Source: Alkalibacterium indicireducens
GTDB taxonomy: Bacteria; Bacillota; Bacilli; Lactobacillales; Carnobacteriaceae_A
Reading direction: 5' to 3'
NCBI RefSeq assembly: GCF_039522005.1
Contig: NZ_BAAADA010000100.1
Coordinates: forward strand, 1 to 16,684
DNA: 16,684 nt
Positions 1-7,718 of the stretch are shown piece after piece. Made by a program: the position numbers and the translations under genes. The notes under the pieces are model-generated. The model saw nothing but the letters and a program-made list of their open reading frames with translations, had not been told where the DNA came from and did not search any database. The first letter of the stretch is position 1. Each line of letters starts with the position of its first letter.

Positions 1-76
1 ACCGCCGTATACGGAACCGTACGTACGGTGGTGTGAGAGGACGGTAAATAAATTAATTATTTACCTCCTACTCGAT
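1..76 (+). mobile_element. Group II intron, 3' end (domains V and VI), 5' part outside the window
   Basis: Two consecutive hairpins match the catalytic 3' end of a bacterial group II intron. Domain V is 2-31: bases 2-9 pair with 24-31, including a CGC triad (3-5) with a G-U wobble in the middle, then a pair 10-21, a two-base bulge CG at 22-23, and an upper stem 11-13/18-20 closed by a GAAC loop. Domain VI is about 35-73: a 9-bp stem 43-51/57-65, a lower stem 38-41/66-69, and a single bulged A at 70 flanked by pairs 35-37/71-73. That bulged A is the expected branch point, and the CTCGAT after it puts the intron end near 76. The CGC triad and overall sequence resemble bacterial IIC-type introns. 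The intron-encoded reverse transcriptase would lie to the left of the window. Confidence 0.88.
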
Positions 77-176
77 TGACCAAAATAGAAAGGAACTTAT
101 ATATCTAAAGCACCATGGCACATGAACAGACAAAGAAAACTCAGTATACATTCATGGATTCCGCAGTCTGCTCAGG

Positions 177-213
177 TCTGACACAATATGACAAGTTATG
201 AACAAGTGTCAGA
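177..213. repeat. Perfect 8-bp inverted repeat upstream of the promoter
   Basis: TCTGACAC at 177-184 is repeated in reverse complement as GTGTCAGA at 206-213, with 21 nt between the arms. It ends about 28 bp before the -35 region. It could be an operator-like site, or a weak or decayed terminator from the sequence left of the intron: the arm is followed by ATCTTTATT rather than a clean T run. Function is not established by the sequence. Confidence 0.4.
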
Positions 214-241
214 ATCTTTATTAAGAAACAATGAAAATTGT

Positions 242-268
242 TTGAAAGCTTAATCTGTGTGGTATAAT
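242..268 (+). promoter_or_regulatory. Extended -10 promoter for the first transcription unit
   Basis: A perfect TATAAT at 263-268 is preceded by TGG at 260-262, giving the TGn extended -10 motif typical of Gram-positive sigma-A promoters. A TTGAAA at 242-247 is the nearest -35 match but its 15-nt spacer is short; TTGTTT at 238-243 gives 19 nt. The extended -10 would relax the need for a -35. Transcription would start near 275 and read into the GT2 gene at 341. Confidence 0.72.
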
Positions 269-325
269 ATCTCAAGATTGCTTTAATCAGAGCACTAGCA
301 ACCTTGTATTCAAAACTACCTTATG

Positions 326-331
326 AAAGGG
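326..331 (+). promoter_or_regulatory. Ribosome binding site deciding the start of the first GT2 gene
   Basis: AAAGGG lies 9 nt before the ATG at 341. The ATG at 323 would overlap this site and has no ribosome binding site of its own, so 341 is the preferred start. Confidence 0.7.
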
Positions 332-340
332 CGCCATCTT

Positions 341-1393
341 ATGTTCGATGTTTCCATTATTATGCCGGTGTACAATGTAGCAGAGCATTTGCCTCGCGCG
401 ATTGAATCGGCTTTAGCCCAAAAAAAAGTCATCGGTGAAATCATTCTGGTGAACGACGGATCGACAGACGGATCCAAAGAGATCTGTGAAGCCTATGCAG
501 AAAAAGAGCCGCTCCTGATCACCGTCATCAATCAAGAGAACCAGGGATCTGGTCCGGCACGAAATGCAGGGATGAAGCAGGCCAGCGGGAAGTTCATCTA
601 CTTCGCTGATCCAGACGATTATTTCAGTGACCGACTGCTTGCAGATAATCTGGCGCTCGTCAAACAACGTGAAACAGACATTATCGTCTTCGGCTACACT
701 CAGGAAAAAGCAGGCAGACTCGACACACGTGAAGTCAGACTGCCGAGACTGCCGCAGATGGATACGCAGAAAGATTTCCGTAAGCATTTCAGGAACTTCT
801 ATCATTTCTCGCCGTATGCTTTATGGAATAAGCTGTACCGTAAGGAATTTCTAACAAAGAATAATATTAAGTTCACTAATCAGCGAATGGGACAGGACGC
901 GCTCTTCAACATTGAAGTCTACAAGCATCTTGAATCTGTGACCATTAATCGCCGGGCCTACTATCATTATGTCACTCATCAGGGATCCGCAGTGAACCGC
1001 TACCGAGAAGACCGGTTCGATCTTGAGCTGAACATTGCAAAATCTTTCGAGTCACTCATTATAGAATGGGAAGAAGCGGAAGAGTTTAAGGATCTGATTG
1101 CGGAAGAGTATTTCAATGTCATTTATCTTGAAACTGCTAACCTTGTTCATCCGGACTGTCCGTTTACAACTGAAGAGAAAGTGGACCGGCTGACTGAATT
1201 GTGGAACGATATAGGCAAGAACAAAATCGTTCCCGGAAAGAAAGACGAGAAGAATCCGTTCAGATATGCTTTGCTTTACGAAATGAAGACGGGACACCAC
1301 CGAAATGCACTCTTCCTGATGAAAACCAGGAATCTGGCTGCGGCCAAGTATACAAAGCCTTTTACTAAAATCAAATCGTTTTTTAGAAACTAA
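341..1393 (+). CDS. GT2-family glycosyltransferase
   Basis: This is a 350-residue inverting glycosyltransferase of family GT2 (GT-A fold). It would transfer a sugar from a nucleotide-sugar donor to a lipid-linked acceptor on the cytoplasmic face of the membrane. The N-terminus carries the nucleotide-binding strand with SIIMPVYN (5-12), then VNDGSTDGS (37-45), the GPARNAG turn (71-77) and a DPDD metal-binding motif (90-93, the DxD). A GQDALFN motif further on is in the place of the usual ED catalytic-base motif. The C-terminal third is helical and shows no further domain. I chose the ATG at 341 because AAAGGG sits 9 nt before it and the protein then starts directly on the first strand; an ATG at 323 would add six residues. 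Base composition is visibly more GC-rich than in the genes after 3941. The sugar and linkage cannot be read from sequence. Confidence 0.88.
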   Translation: MFDVSIIMPVYNVAEHLPRAIESALAQKKVIGEIILVNDGSTDGSKEICEAYAEKEPLLITVINQENQGSGPARNAGMKQASGKFIYFADPDDYFSDRLLADNLALVKQRETDIIVFGYTQEKAGRLDTREVRLPRLPQMDTQKDFRKHFRNFYHFSPYALWNKLYRKEFLTKNNIKFTNQRMGQDALFNIEVYKHLESVTINRRAYYHYVTHQGSAVNRYREDRFDLELNIAKSFESLIIEWEEAEEFKDLIAEEYFNVIYLETANLVHPDCPFTTEEKVDRLTELWNDIGKNKIVPGKKDEKNPFRYALLYEMKTGHHRNALFLMKTRNLAAAKYTKPFTKIKSFFRN

Positions 1394-1440
1394 TTACTAA
1401 CAAATCATAATTAACGCGCACAGACAGGAGTTTTTGCACT

Positions 1441-2874
1441 ATGTTCGATCAATTTAAAAGAGGTATCATGTACACGGCAATGGGAAAATACTCCATTGTC
1501 ATCGTGCAGCTCCTTGTACAAGCCTTTTTAAGACGGTTGCTGGCTCCTAATGAGTACGGAATTGTCTCAGCCGTTAACATATTCCTAGTCTTTTTTCAGT
1601 TATTAGCTGACTTTGGAATAGGACCAGCTATTATTCAGAACAAAGATTTAAGTAACAAAGAAGTGAATTCTATATTTTCTTTCAGCCTATACGTAGCGAT
1701 TGGCCTGAGCATACTCTTTGTTTTCTTAGGTTACCCCATGAGTTTATTCTACGGCAACCCAGTATTTATCCCAATCAGTATGATTCTCGCTATTGCCGTC
1801 TTCTTTTACGGTATACTAGTCGTGCCGCAGTCGATACTCCTTCGGGAGAAAAAGTTTAAACTCGTTAACTTAACGACGGTATCAGGTGCGATTGTTTCAG
1901 GCATCGTATCGATTATTTTGGCGCTGTTAGGCTACAGCTATTATGCCATTATTATAGGAAATACAGCCAAAGCTTTCACGTTATTCATCGTATTTTATAG
2001 TCAAACACATGTTAAAATAGGATGGAAGTTTAGTTGGGCGCCGCTCAAAAAAATATTCGCCTTTTCACGCAACCAGTTCTTATTTAATTTTATTAATTAT
2101 TTTTCTAGAAACTTAGATAGTTTATTAATCGGAAGATACTTCTCGGCTAGTGCATTGGCTTATTATGACAGTGCCTACCAAGTGTCTCTTTATCCGAACC
2201 AAATATTAACCAGTTTAGTGACATCAGTGATTCATCCGATTTTATCCGATTACGAGGATGAGAAAGAACGAATTAAACGGGTCTATTTAAGAATTTCCAA
2301 CCTACTCGCTACGATTGGACTACCTTTATCGATTTTCTTATTTTTCTCCGCACAGGATGTTTTGTTTTTCCTATTTGGGACACAGTGGGGGAATAGTGTG
2401 CCAGTATTCCAGATTTTAGCTTTATCCGTCTGGATTCAAATGATTTTGTCCAGTACAGGCGGGATTTTCCAGTCAGGCAACAGAACGGATCTTTTATTAC
2501 TGTCCGGTATTCTTTCAACAGTCTTCAATGTCATAGGAATTGTTATTGGTGTCATGCTTGGACAAATCGAATACGTCGCTCTGTTTTTAGTCCTAGCCTT
2601 CAGTTTAAACTTTATACAAGCTAACATTTTGCTGATGAAAATCATGTTTAAATCAACTTTATTTGAATTCTTAAGTGTATTGAAAAAACCATTCATCATG
2701 GCAGTTATGCAAGCTATTGTCTTTTACTTCTTGCCAGAACTGAACTTCTCTATTTTCATCAACCTTCTAATTAAAGGTAGCTTATTCGTAGTCGTATGGC
2801 TAGTAGGACTACTAATGACTGGGGAAATGAAACGACTGCTTACCGAAGTGAAACAAGCTAGAGGACAGAGTTAA
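1441..2874 (+). CDS. Wzx-type polysaccharide flippase (first of two)
   Basis: This is a 477-residue polytopic membrane protein of the MOP/MATE-like polysaccharide transporter superfamily. It probably flips undecaprenyl-diphosphate-linked glycan units from the inner to the outer face of the membrane. The N-terminus FDQFKRGIMYTAMGKYS followed by LLAPNEYGIVSAVNIFLVF is typical of the WzxC/TuaB-like branch, in which the 'L.P.eyG' turn follows the first helix. About twelve to fourteen hydrophobic segments run through the protein, and the length is normal for the family. AGGAG at 1426-1430 lies 10 nt before the ATG. It is 47 nt behind the first GT2 gene and 16 nt ahead of the next, so the three form a small unit. 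A second, only distantly similar flippase lies at 12275. The family is clear; the substrate is unknown. Confidence 0.88.
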   Translation: MFDQFKRGIMYTAMGKYSIVIVQLLVQAFLRRLLAPNEYGIVSAVNIFLVFFQLLADFGIGPAIIQNKDLSNKEVNSIFSFSLYVAIGLSILFVFLGYPMSLFYGNPVFIPISMILAIAVFFYGILVVPQSILLREKKFKLVNLTTVSGAIVSGIVSIILALLGYSYYAIIIGNTAKAFTLFIVFYSQTHVKIGWKFSWAPLKKIFAFSRNQFLFNFINYFSRNLDSLLIGRYFSASALAYYDSAYQVSLYPNQILTSLVTSVIHPILSDYEDEKERIKRVYLRISNLLATIGLPLSIFLFFSAQDVLFFLFGTQWGNSVPVFQILALSVWIQMILSSTGGIFQSGNRTDLLLLSGILSTVFNVIGIVIGVMLGQIEYVALFLVLAFSLNFIQANILLMKIMFKSTLFEFLSVLKKPFIMAVMQAIVFYFLPELNFSIFINLLIKGSLFVVVWLVGLLMTGEMKRLLTEVKQARGQS

Positions 2875-2890
2875 GGAAAGGAACTTTTAA

Positions 2891-3820
2891 ATGAATCAGC
2901 CATTAGTCAGCATTATTGTTCCAGCCTATAATGTCGAACGTTATATAGAAGAATGCATCGACTCCTTACTGAACCAAAGTTATAAAAATATAGAAATCAT
3001 TGTTTTGGATGATGCCTCAACTGATGCAACACGTTATTTAATGAGACAATATGAAAGTCACATTCAAATTATCGAAAACGATACGAATCAAGGGCAGGGA
3101 GCAAGGCGTAATCAAGGTATAAAGCTTGCTAAAGGCGAGTACATTTATTTTGTAGACTCCGATGACTGGATTGAACCGAATGCCATTGAAAGACTCGTTA
3201 AGCAAGCAGAGGCAGAAAAGTTGGATTTGGTTCGTTTTAACGGAGCAGCCTTTTACGAAGGCGGATCGGCTCCAAAAGAAGAAGGGAATTATGATTTTTC
3301 TCACGTCTTAAAAGACAAAGCCGTCTATACTGGAGAAGAGCTCTTAGAAAAGAACAGAAAGAGTTACTCTGCTTCACCTTGCTTATACTTAGTAAAAAAG
3401 GAAGTCATTGATCAACACAACTTGTTTTTCTTAGAAGGGGTCTTACATGAAGATGAGTACTTTACGACACGCCTCTTTGTCTCTGTTGAAAGTATGTCCT
3501 ATTTAAATGAAGCTTTATACCACAGACGCTACCGTTTGGCTTCAACTATGACAGAAAATACCGACACACATAAATTAAAATCTTTTGACTCTTATTTAAA
3601 AGTGTTTAAAGCATTAGAAATAGAGTATGAAAGTAAAAAAATGAATCCCTTGCAGAAAACATTCATCAAACGACAGTTACTTTCTATATACAACGGTTTG
3701 AAAGAAAGTCCTGTACTTCCTGAGAATAAGAGAAAGTTAAGAGGTTTAGAAAGTATTACACTGATAGATAAAGTGTATTTAATCTTGTCTAAAGTAAACC
3801 ACCGTATAAATAAGAAGTGA
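2891..3820 (+). CDS. GT2-family glycosyltransferase
   Basis: This is a 309-residue GT-A fold transferase, expected to add one sugar to the growing lipid-linked unit in the cytoplasm. It shows LVSIIVPAYNVERYI (5-19), LDDASTDAT (39-47), the GQGARRNQG turn (68-76) and a DSDD metal-binding motif (89-92). The HEDEYFTTRLF segment in the second half carries the ED pair of the catalytic base. The last hundred residues are helical and basic. AAAGGAAC lies directly upstream at about 2876-2883. It is the last gene of the first unit: a hairpin terminator begins 5 nt after its stop codon. It is similar in style to the GT2 at 341 but clearly a different enzyme, with different C-terminal half and length. 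The donor sugar is not predictable. Confidence 0.88.
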   Translation: MNQPLVSIIVPAYNVERYIEECIDSLLNQSYKNIEIIVLDDASTDATRYLMRQYESHIQIIENDTNQGQGARRNQGIKLAKGEYIYFVDSDDWIEPNAIERLVKQAEAEKLDLVRFNGAAFYEGGSAPKEEGNYDFSHVLKDKAVYTGEELLEKNRKSYSASPCLYLVKKEVIDQHNLFFLEGVLHEDEYFTTRLFVSVESMSYLNEALYHRRYRLASTMTENTDTHKLKSFDSYLKVFKALEIEYESKKMNPLQKTFIKRQLLSIYNGLKESPVLPENKRKLRGLESITLIDKVYLILSKVNHRINKK

Positions 3821-3825
3821 TGACA

Positions 3826-3878
3826 CCTTTACCGGAAGATAACAATTTTAAGAACTCCTAACGGTAAAGGGTCTTTTT
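3826..3878 (+). terminator. Hairpin terminator after the first three genes
   Basis: CCTTTACCG (3826-3834) pairs perfectly with CGGTAAAGG (3862-3870), a 9-bp stem, and is followed by GTCTTTTT with five T at 3874-3878. The loop is 27 nt, long for an intrinsic terminator, so efficiency may be partial. It separates the GT2-flippase-GT2 unit from the epimerase unit. Confidence 0.65.
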
Positions 3879-3879
3879 A

Positions 3880-3888
3880 TGGTAGAAT
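3880..3888 (+). promoter_or_regulatory. Candidate extended -10 promoter for the second unit
   Basis: TGG at 3880-3882 followed by TAGAAT at 3883-3888 fits an extended -10 element, with a transcription start near 3895 and a leader of about 45 nt to the epimerase ATG. No good -35 hexamer is visible; the expected position falls inside the right arm of the terminator stem. The arrangement repeats the TGG extended -10 seen before the first gene. Confidence 0.42.
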
Positions 3889-3940
3889 GATGCCTGATTA
3901 AAATAGAGTGTAAAGAATAACAGAATGGGAGAATAAAGAA

Positions 3941-5053
3941 ATGAGGAAGAAAGTTGCGGTCGTTTTTGGGACTCGACCAGAAGCAATTAAAATGGCCCCC
4001 GTCATTCTAGAATTGAATAAACATAAGGACTTCTTCGAGCCAGTAGTTATAGTAACGGCCCAACATAGAGAAATGTTGGATCAAGTTCTTAAGGTATTTT
4101 ATATCACTCCTGATTATGATTTAAATATAATGAAGAAAAACCAAAGCCTATCGGATATTACCACCGATGTTCTAAAAGGGATAGAAGGTATTTTTAAAAA
4201 AGAACAGCCCGATATGGTACTTGTTCATGGGGATACTACAACGAGTTTTTCAGCTGCCTTAGCTGCCTATTATCAGCGTATACCGGTGGGACACGTTGAA
4301 GCAGGTCTTCGAACCTATGATCACGATAATCCATTTCCAGAAGAAGGAAATAGACAGTTAATTGATAATTTAGCTGACTTATACTTTGTGCCAACGAAAG
4401 CTACAGAACAAAATTTATTATTGGAAAACAAAAAACAGTCAAGAATTGTGGTAACAGGAAATACTGTTATTGATGCAGTACATTATATAAAAAACACTCG
4501 AGTTGAACACAGAGTTCTAGATTTAATGAAACATAAATCGGATCAAAAATGGATAGTCCTTACTATGCATCGAAGAGAAAATTATGGCACACCTATGAAA
4601 AATGTGTTTAAAGCTGTAGTCGACATAACTGAAAAAAATTCAAATGTAGAGATACTTATGCCGGTACATCTAAGTCCAAAGGTACAAGCTCTAGCCAATG
4701 AAGTTCTAGGTAATAATGATAGAATTCATTTAGTAGAACCCCTCGAAGTGGATGTTTTTCATAAAGTAATTGATCAAGCGTATTTAGTATTAACTGATTC
4801 AGGAGGCTTACAAGAAGAAGCTCCGACCTTAAACAAGCCAGTTTTAGTCCTTAGAAACAAAACAGAGCGTCCTGAAGGTTTAGAAGCCGGTACACTTAAA
4901 CTAATCGGCACTGAAACGGATTCAGTCTATGTTCATGTGTCCAATTTGTTGACTGATAAAAAAGAATATATTAGAATGGCCGAGGCATTAAATCCATACG
5001 GTGATGGTACGGCTAGTGCAATGATTGTTAAAGCATTAAAAGACTTTATGTAA
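3941..5053 (+). CDS. wecB: UDP-N-acetylglucosamine 2-epimerase, non-hydrolysing
   Basis: This 370-residue cytosolic enzyme interconverts UDP-GlcNAc and UDP-ManNAc (WecB/MnaA family, GT-B-like fold). Family landmarks are all present: GTRPEAIKMAPV (10-21) with Arg12 and Lys17, AQHREMLD (40-47), HGDTTTSF (96-103) with Asp98, VEAGLRTYD (119-127) with Glu120, PFPEEGNRQ (131-139) with Glu134, MHRREN (209-214) with His210, the substrate-binding run TDSGGLQEE (285-293) and the C-terminal NPYGDG (351-356). These match the catalytic residues known in the E. coli and Bacillus enzymes at a nearly constant offset, so the enzyme should be active. GGGAG sits before the ATG. It opens the second unit, after a terminator and a candidate promoter, and would supply ManNAc for the repeat unit. 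No UDP-ManNAc dehydrogenase is in the window, so oxidation to ManNAcA is not indicated here. It could also serve wall teichoic acid linkage-unit synthesis. Confidence 0.95.
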   Translation: MRKKVAVVFGTRPEAIKMAPVILELNKHKDFFEPVVIVTAQHREMLDQVLKVFYITPDYDLNIMKKNQSLSDITTDVLKGIEGIFKKEQPDMVLVHGDTTTSFSAALAAYYQRIPVGHVEAGLRTYDHDNPFPEEGNRQLIDNLADLYFVPTKATEQNLLLENKKQSRIVVTGNTVIDAVHYIKNTRVEHRVLDLMKHKSDQKWIVLTMHRRENYGTPMKNVFKAVVDITEKNSNVEILMPVHLSPKVQALANEVLGNNDRIHLVEPLEVDVFHKVIDQAYLVLTDSGGLQEEAPTLNKPVLVLRNKTERPEGLEAGTLKLIGTETDSVYVHVSNLLTDKKEYIRMAEALNPYGDGTASAMIVKALKDFM

Positions 5054-5081
5054 AAGGGATTAATGAGAGGAAAGGAATACC

Positions 5082-6317
5082 ATGAATATAATTCATATGG
5101 TTAAACAATGGGTAAATTACCATGAGGAAAAACAGCATAAATATGGAACGATTGTTTTAGTATTATTAGGGTTAGCTTTTGTATTAGCCGATTGGTCTTT
5201 ATATTATTTCTCTTTTGCAGAATTTATTATCATGGCAATCCTACCGATTCTTTTTGTTGTTGGTCAATTGAGATTAAGTAAGTGCCAGATTCAAACTATT
5301 TCTTTAATAATAGGATTAATAGTTTTTCATGCTTTTTTACGAGATTTTTTAAATATAGAGCCTTATTTTTATCGTACAACACTACAAGCTAGTATTAAGC
5401 TAATTTTTTATCTTTTTGTAGTGACATTTTTCTACAATTATATAAAAAGAAATAGCTTTGAAGAAAGATTTTTAATTATAAACAATATATTAGCTATATT
5501 AGTGATTACGGTTGGTCTATATATAGTCTTTTCAATATACAATAACCATGAGTACCCATATCGTTTTTTTTGGAGTTTTACTCGAGATGATTATAGAAGC
5601 TATTATTTCAGTGGGAATTCTGACTTTATTAGAATGAGAAGTATCTTTTCTGAACCAGCTCACTTAGGGCACTATTTATTAATTGTACTAACTGCTAATT
5701 TATCATTTTTCAAAGTAACTTTGAAAAATGTTCCTATTATTATCATATTATGTTTAGGAGTTTTTTTAACATTTAGCTATAGTATGGTCATTACGTTATT
5801 CATAATTTTATCTATATTTTTACTCAAAAATAATAATATAGGAAACTTAAACAAGGTGTATCTGCTTATATCTATACTGACTATTTCAGTTGTGCTGTTC
5901 ATTTTTAGAGACTATATATATGAAACATTCATCCAAAGAACTATTAATATTATTTCTGGCACAGATGGATCAGCTTATATTCGATTAGTTCAAAGTTGGA
6001 TGTATGTCGAGAGAGACAAATGGTGGATAGGGAATGGCATCAATCATACACCAGTCATTACTAATAACTTTGCCTACATGCTATCTGATTTAGGTTTATT
6101 CGGATTAATTCCATTTATTATTCTCAATGTATGGATCTTTAAAAATTCAGTTATACTGGGAACATTGTTTTTAATGCTTAATATCAGTAGAGGCAGTTAT
6201 TTAGGTCCAAGTTTCTGGTTCTTACTTCTTTTCATTTTAATATATATGAATGGAAAGAAAGATACTGATATAAAAAATGCTAGGAGGTCCCCTCATGAAA
6301 AAATCGAGCGGGTTTAA
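5082..6317 (+). CDS. Wzy-type polysaccharide polymerase (first of two)
   Basis: This is a 411-residue membrane protein with about ten to twelve hydrophobic segments. It is expected to join lipid-linked repeat units on the outer face of the membrane. A large polar loop after residue 155 contains RMRSIFSEPAHLGHYL (184-199); a 'SEP.H.G' motif at the loop-to-helix boundary is common in Gram-positive capsule polymerases. A second landmark is WWIGNGINHTP near 315, followed by a 'LSDLGLFGLIPF' helix, the pattern usual near the end of Wzy proteins. Overall similarity in this family is weak, so the assignment rests on topology, these motifs and position. Composition drops to roughly 30% GC from here on. 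AGAGGAAAGGAA precedes the ATG. Its 3' end overlaps the start of the sugar transferase by 23 bp. It could alternatively be an O-antigen-ligase-like attachment enzyme. Confidence 0.75.
   Translation: MNIIHMVKQWVNYHEEKQHKYGTIVLVLLGLAFVLADWSLYYFSFAEFIIMAILPILFVVGQLRLSKCQIQTISLIIGLIVFHAFLRDFLNIEPYFYRTTLQASIKLIFYLFVVTFFYNYIKRNSFEERFLIINNILAILVITVGLYIVFSIYNNHEYPYRFFWSFTRDDYRSYYFSGNSDFIRMRSIFSEPAHLGHYLLIVLTANLSFFKVTLKNVPIIIILCLGVFLTFSYSMVITLFIILSIFLLKNNNIGNLNKVYLLISILTISVVLFIFRDYIYETFIQRTINIISGTDGSAYIRLVQSWMYVERDKWWIGNGINHTPVITNNFAYMLSDLGLFGLIPFIILNVWIFKNSVILGTLFLMLNISRGSYLGPSFWFLLLFILIYMNGKKDTDIKNARRSPHEKIERV
6282..6288 (+). promoter_or_regulatory. Near-consensus ribosome binding site inside the polymerase gene
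   Basis: AGGAGGT lies 6 nt before the ATG at 6295 and within the last codons of the polymerase gene. It fixes 6295 as the start of the sugar transferase, against an ATG at 6277 that has no ribosome binding site. Confidence 0.85.
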
Positions 6318-7686
6318 TAATACAAAAAAGCTATTTATAGTAATTACTGATGTGGTGTTATTTCATTTGTCTTTCGTACTATCCTTTTTAGTACGTTATG
6401 ATTGGAACATCCCTCAGTTTAACTACATTGCGTATGAAAGTGCACGACCTTTTATATTTCTCGCATTTATATTTTTAAATATAATGTTTGGAAATTATGT
6501 GATGTATAATAAACAAAGAACTGATTTCGTCTACTTGACCATTATAGTACAGTTCTTCATGAGCATTTTAATAATGGCTATGACTTTCTTCGGTAGATTG
6601 TTTACTTTTCCGAGAACTATTATATTAATAAGCTTTATCATAAGTAGCGTTTTATTGACTATATGGAGATTGATAGTGTTTCAATTGTATCTTAAAGTTG
6701 ATGGAACTAAGAATGTGCTGGTGATTGGTGATGAAATAAGCTGTAAAAGAGCTATATTTAATATAAATCAAGCTAAAAATAATCGACATAAGGTTACTGC
6801 TGTTGCTTTAGATAATTATTTTGAAAATGTTCAATCTTCGATTAATCATGTTGATATTATTTATATAGCCAAGCATATAGATGAGAAGGTTCGAACAGAA
6901 ATTTATGAGCTTGTAATTAGGAACAATAAGCAACTATTTCTATCTACTTCTTTTGAGAATTTAGTATTAATAAATCCAAATATTATGAATATTGAAGATG
7001 AAAGTATTATTGAAATAAACGAATTCAAAATTTCACCTGAAGAAGACTTGATCAAGCGTATAATAGATTTCTTGATTTCTTTAGCGATGATTATTGTAAC
7101 ATCACCTATTATGATTATTACATCGATCATAATTAAACTTACTTCAAAAGGTCCTATACTATATAAACAAGTTAGAATAACTAAAAATCAAAGAGAGTTT
7201 AATATTTTGAAATTCCGAACAATGAGTACAACAGCAGAAAGAGATTCTGGTCCAGTCTTAGCATCAGCAAATGACACACGTGTGACGATGGTAGGTAAGT
7301 ATTTAAGGTCTTTAAGAATAGACGAACTGCCTCAACTCTTTAACGTACTAAAGGGTGACATGTCTTTAGTTGGGCCAAGACCGGAACGTCCATTTTTCGT
7401 AGAACAATTCGTCAATGAAAACAAGTATTATGATCTCAGACACAATATTCGAGCAGGAATTACTGGTTTTGCTCAGGTATACGGTAAGTATGCAAGTGAT
7501 TTTAACAGTAAACTCAATTTTGATTTATTATATATACAAAAGTATTCATTGCTTTTTGATGTTAAAATAATGCTTCAAACAATTAAAATTTTATTTGATA
7601 AAGTTTCTTCACAAGGGGTAGACGAAGAAGAACTAGTGAATTTAAAGACAGAACCTCTTCCTGATGATATCAAGATACTAAAATAA
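6295..7686 (+). CDS. Initiating undecaprenyl-phosphate sugar phosphotransferase (WbaP/CpsE type)
   Basis: This 463-residue membrane enzyme transfers a sugar-1-phosphate from a UDP-sugar to undecaprenyl phosphate, the first step of repeat-unit assembly. It has the full long architecture: four to five hydrophobic segments (about 14-130), a Rossmann-like domain opening with VLVIGDE (141-147), and a C-terminal catalytic domain. The catalytic domain has a membrane hairpin around Pro271 (254-282), KGPILYKQVR (285-294), ILKFRTM (304-310), IDELPQL with the Asp343-Glu344 pair, and GDMSLVGPRPERP (354-366). Arg341 replaces the more usual Ser in 'SLDELPQ', a mild variation. I chose 6295 over 6277 because of the AGGAGGT at 6282-6288. 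The gene overlaps the polymerase by 23 bp, so translation is probably coupled. The presence of a complete initiating enzyme says the second unit can start its own glycan. The sugar (Glc, Gal or an amino sugar) cannot be told. Confidence 0.94.
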   Translation: MKKSSGFNNTKKLFIVITDVVLFHLSFVLSFLVRYDWNIPQFNYIAYESARPFIFLAFIFLNIMFGNYVMYNKQRTDFVYLTIIVQFFMSILIMAMTFFGRLFTFPRTIILISFIISSVLLTIWRLIVFQLYLKVDGTKNVLVIGDEISCKRAIFNINQAKNNRHKVTAVALDNYFENVQSSINHVDIIYIAKHIDEKVRTEIYELVIRNNKQLFLSTSFENLVLINPNIMNIEDESIIEINEFKISPEEDLIKRIIDFLISLAMIIVTSPIMIITSIIIKLTSKGPILYKQVRITKNQREFNILKFRTMSTTAERDSGPVLASANDTRVTMVGKYLRSLRIDELPQLFNVLKGDMSLVGPRPERPFFVEQFVNENKYYDLRHNIRAGITGFAQVYGKYASDFNSKLNFDLLYIQKYSLLFDVKIMLQTIKILFDKVSSQGVDEEELVNLKTEPLPDDIKILK

Positions 7687-7718
7687 TTTAGAATTAATAT
7701 AAAGAGAGAAGAATTAAA

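Larger units (their letters stand above)
77..340. other. Gene-free leader between the intron and the first glycosyltransferase
   Basis: This stretch is the 3' exon side of the group II intron and the upstream region of the polysaccharide genes. I find no convincing gene in it. It holds an 8-bp inverted repeat (177-184/206-213), an extended -10 promoter (242-268) and the ribosome binding site for the first gene. A 28-codon frame at 115-201 has no well-placed ribosome binding site and no recognisable product. Confidence 0.6.

Noticed and set aside
76..103. TTGACC with TATATA 16 nt later, promoter-like, across the intron junction
   Set aside because: The -10 is weak, the -35 straddles the intron end by chance, and the extended -10 at 260-268 is a far better promoter for the same genes.
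115..201. 28-codon frame (MAHEQTKKTQ...) in the leader
   Set aside because: The nearest AAAGG lies about 21 nt upstream, too far for a ribosome binding site, and the peptide resembles nothing known to me.
323..340. Upstream ATG adding six residues to the first GT2
   Set aside because: It overlaps the AAAGGG that serves the ATG at 341 and has no ribosome binding site; the protein fold begins at 341.
413..805. 130-codon open frame on the - strand inside the first GT2 gene
   Set aside because: It lies wholly opposite a GT2 gene with clear family motifs, has no recognisable domain, and is a by-product of the codon usage of that gene. The other - strand frames inside genes up to 14766 were dropped for the same reason.
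6277..6294. Upstream ATG adding six residues to the sugar transferase
   Set aside because: No ribosome binding site before it, whereas AGGAGGT sits 6 nt before the ATG at 6295.
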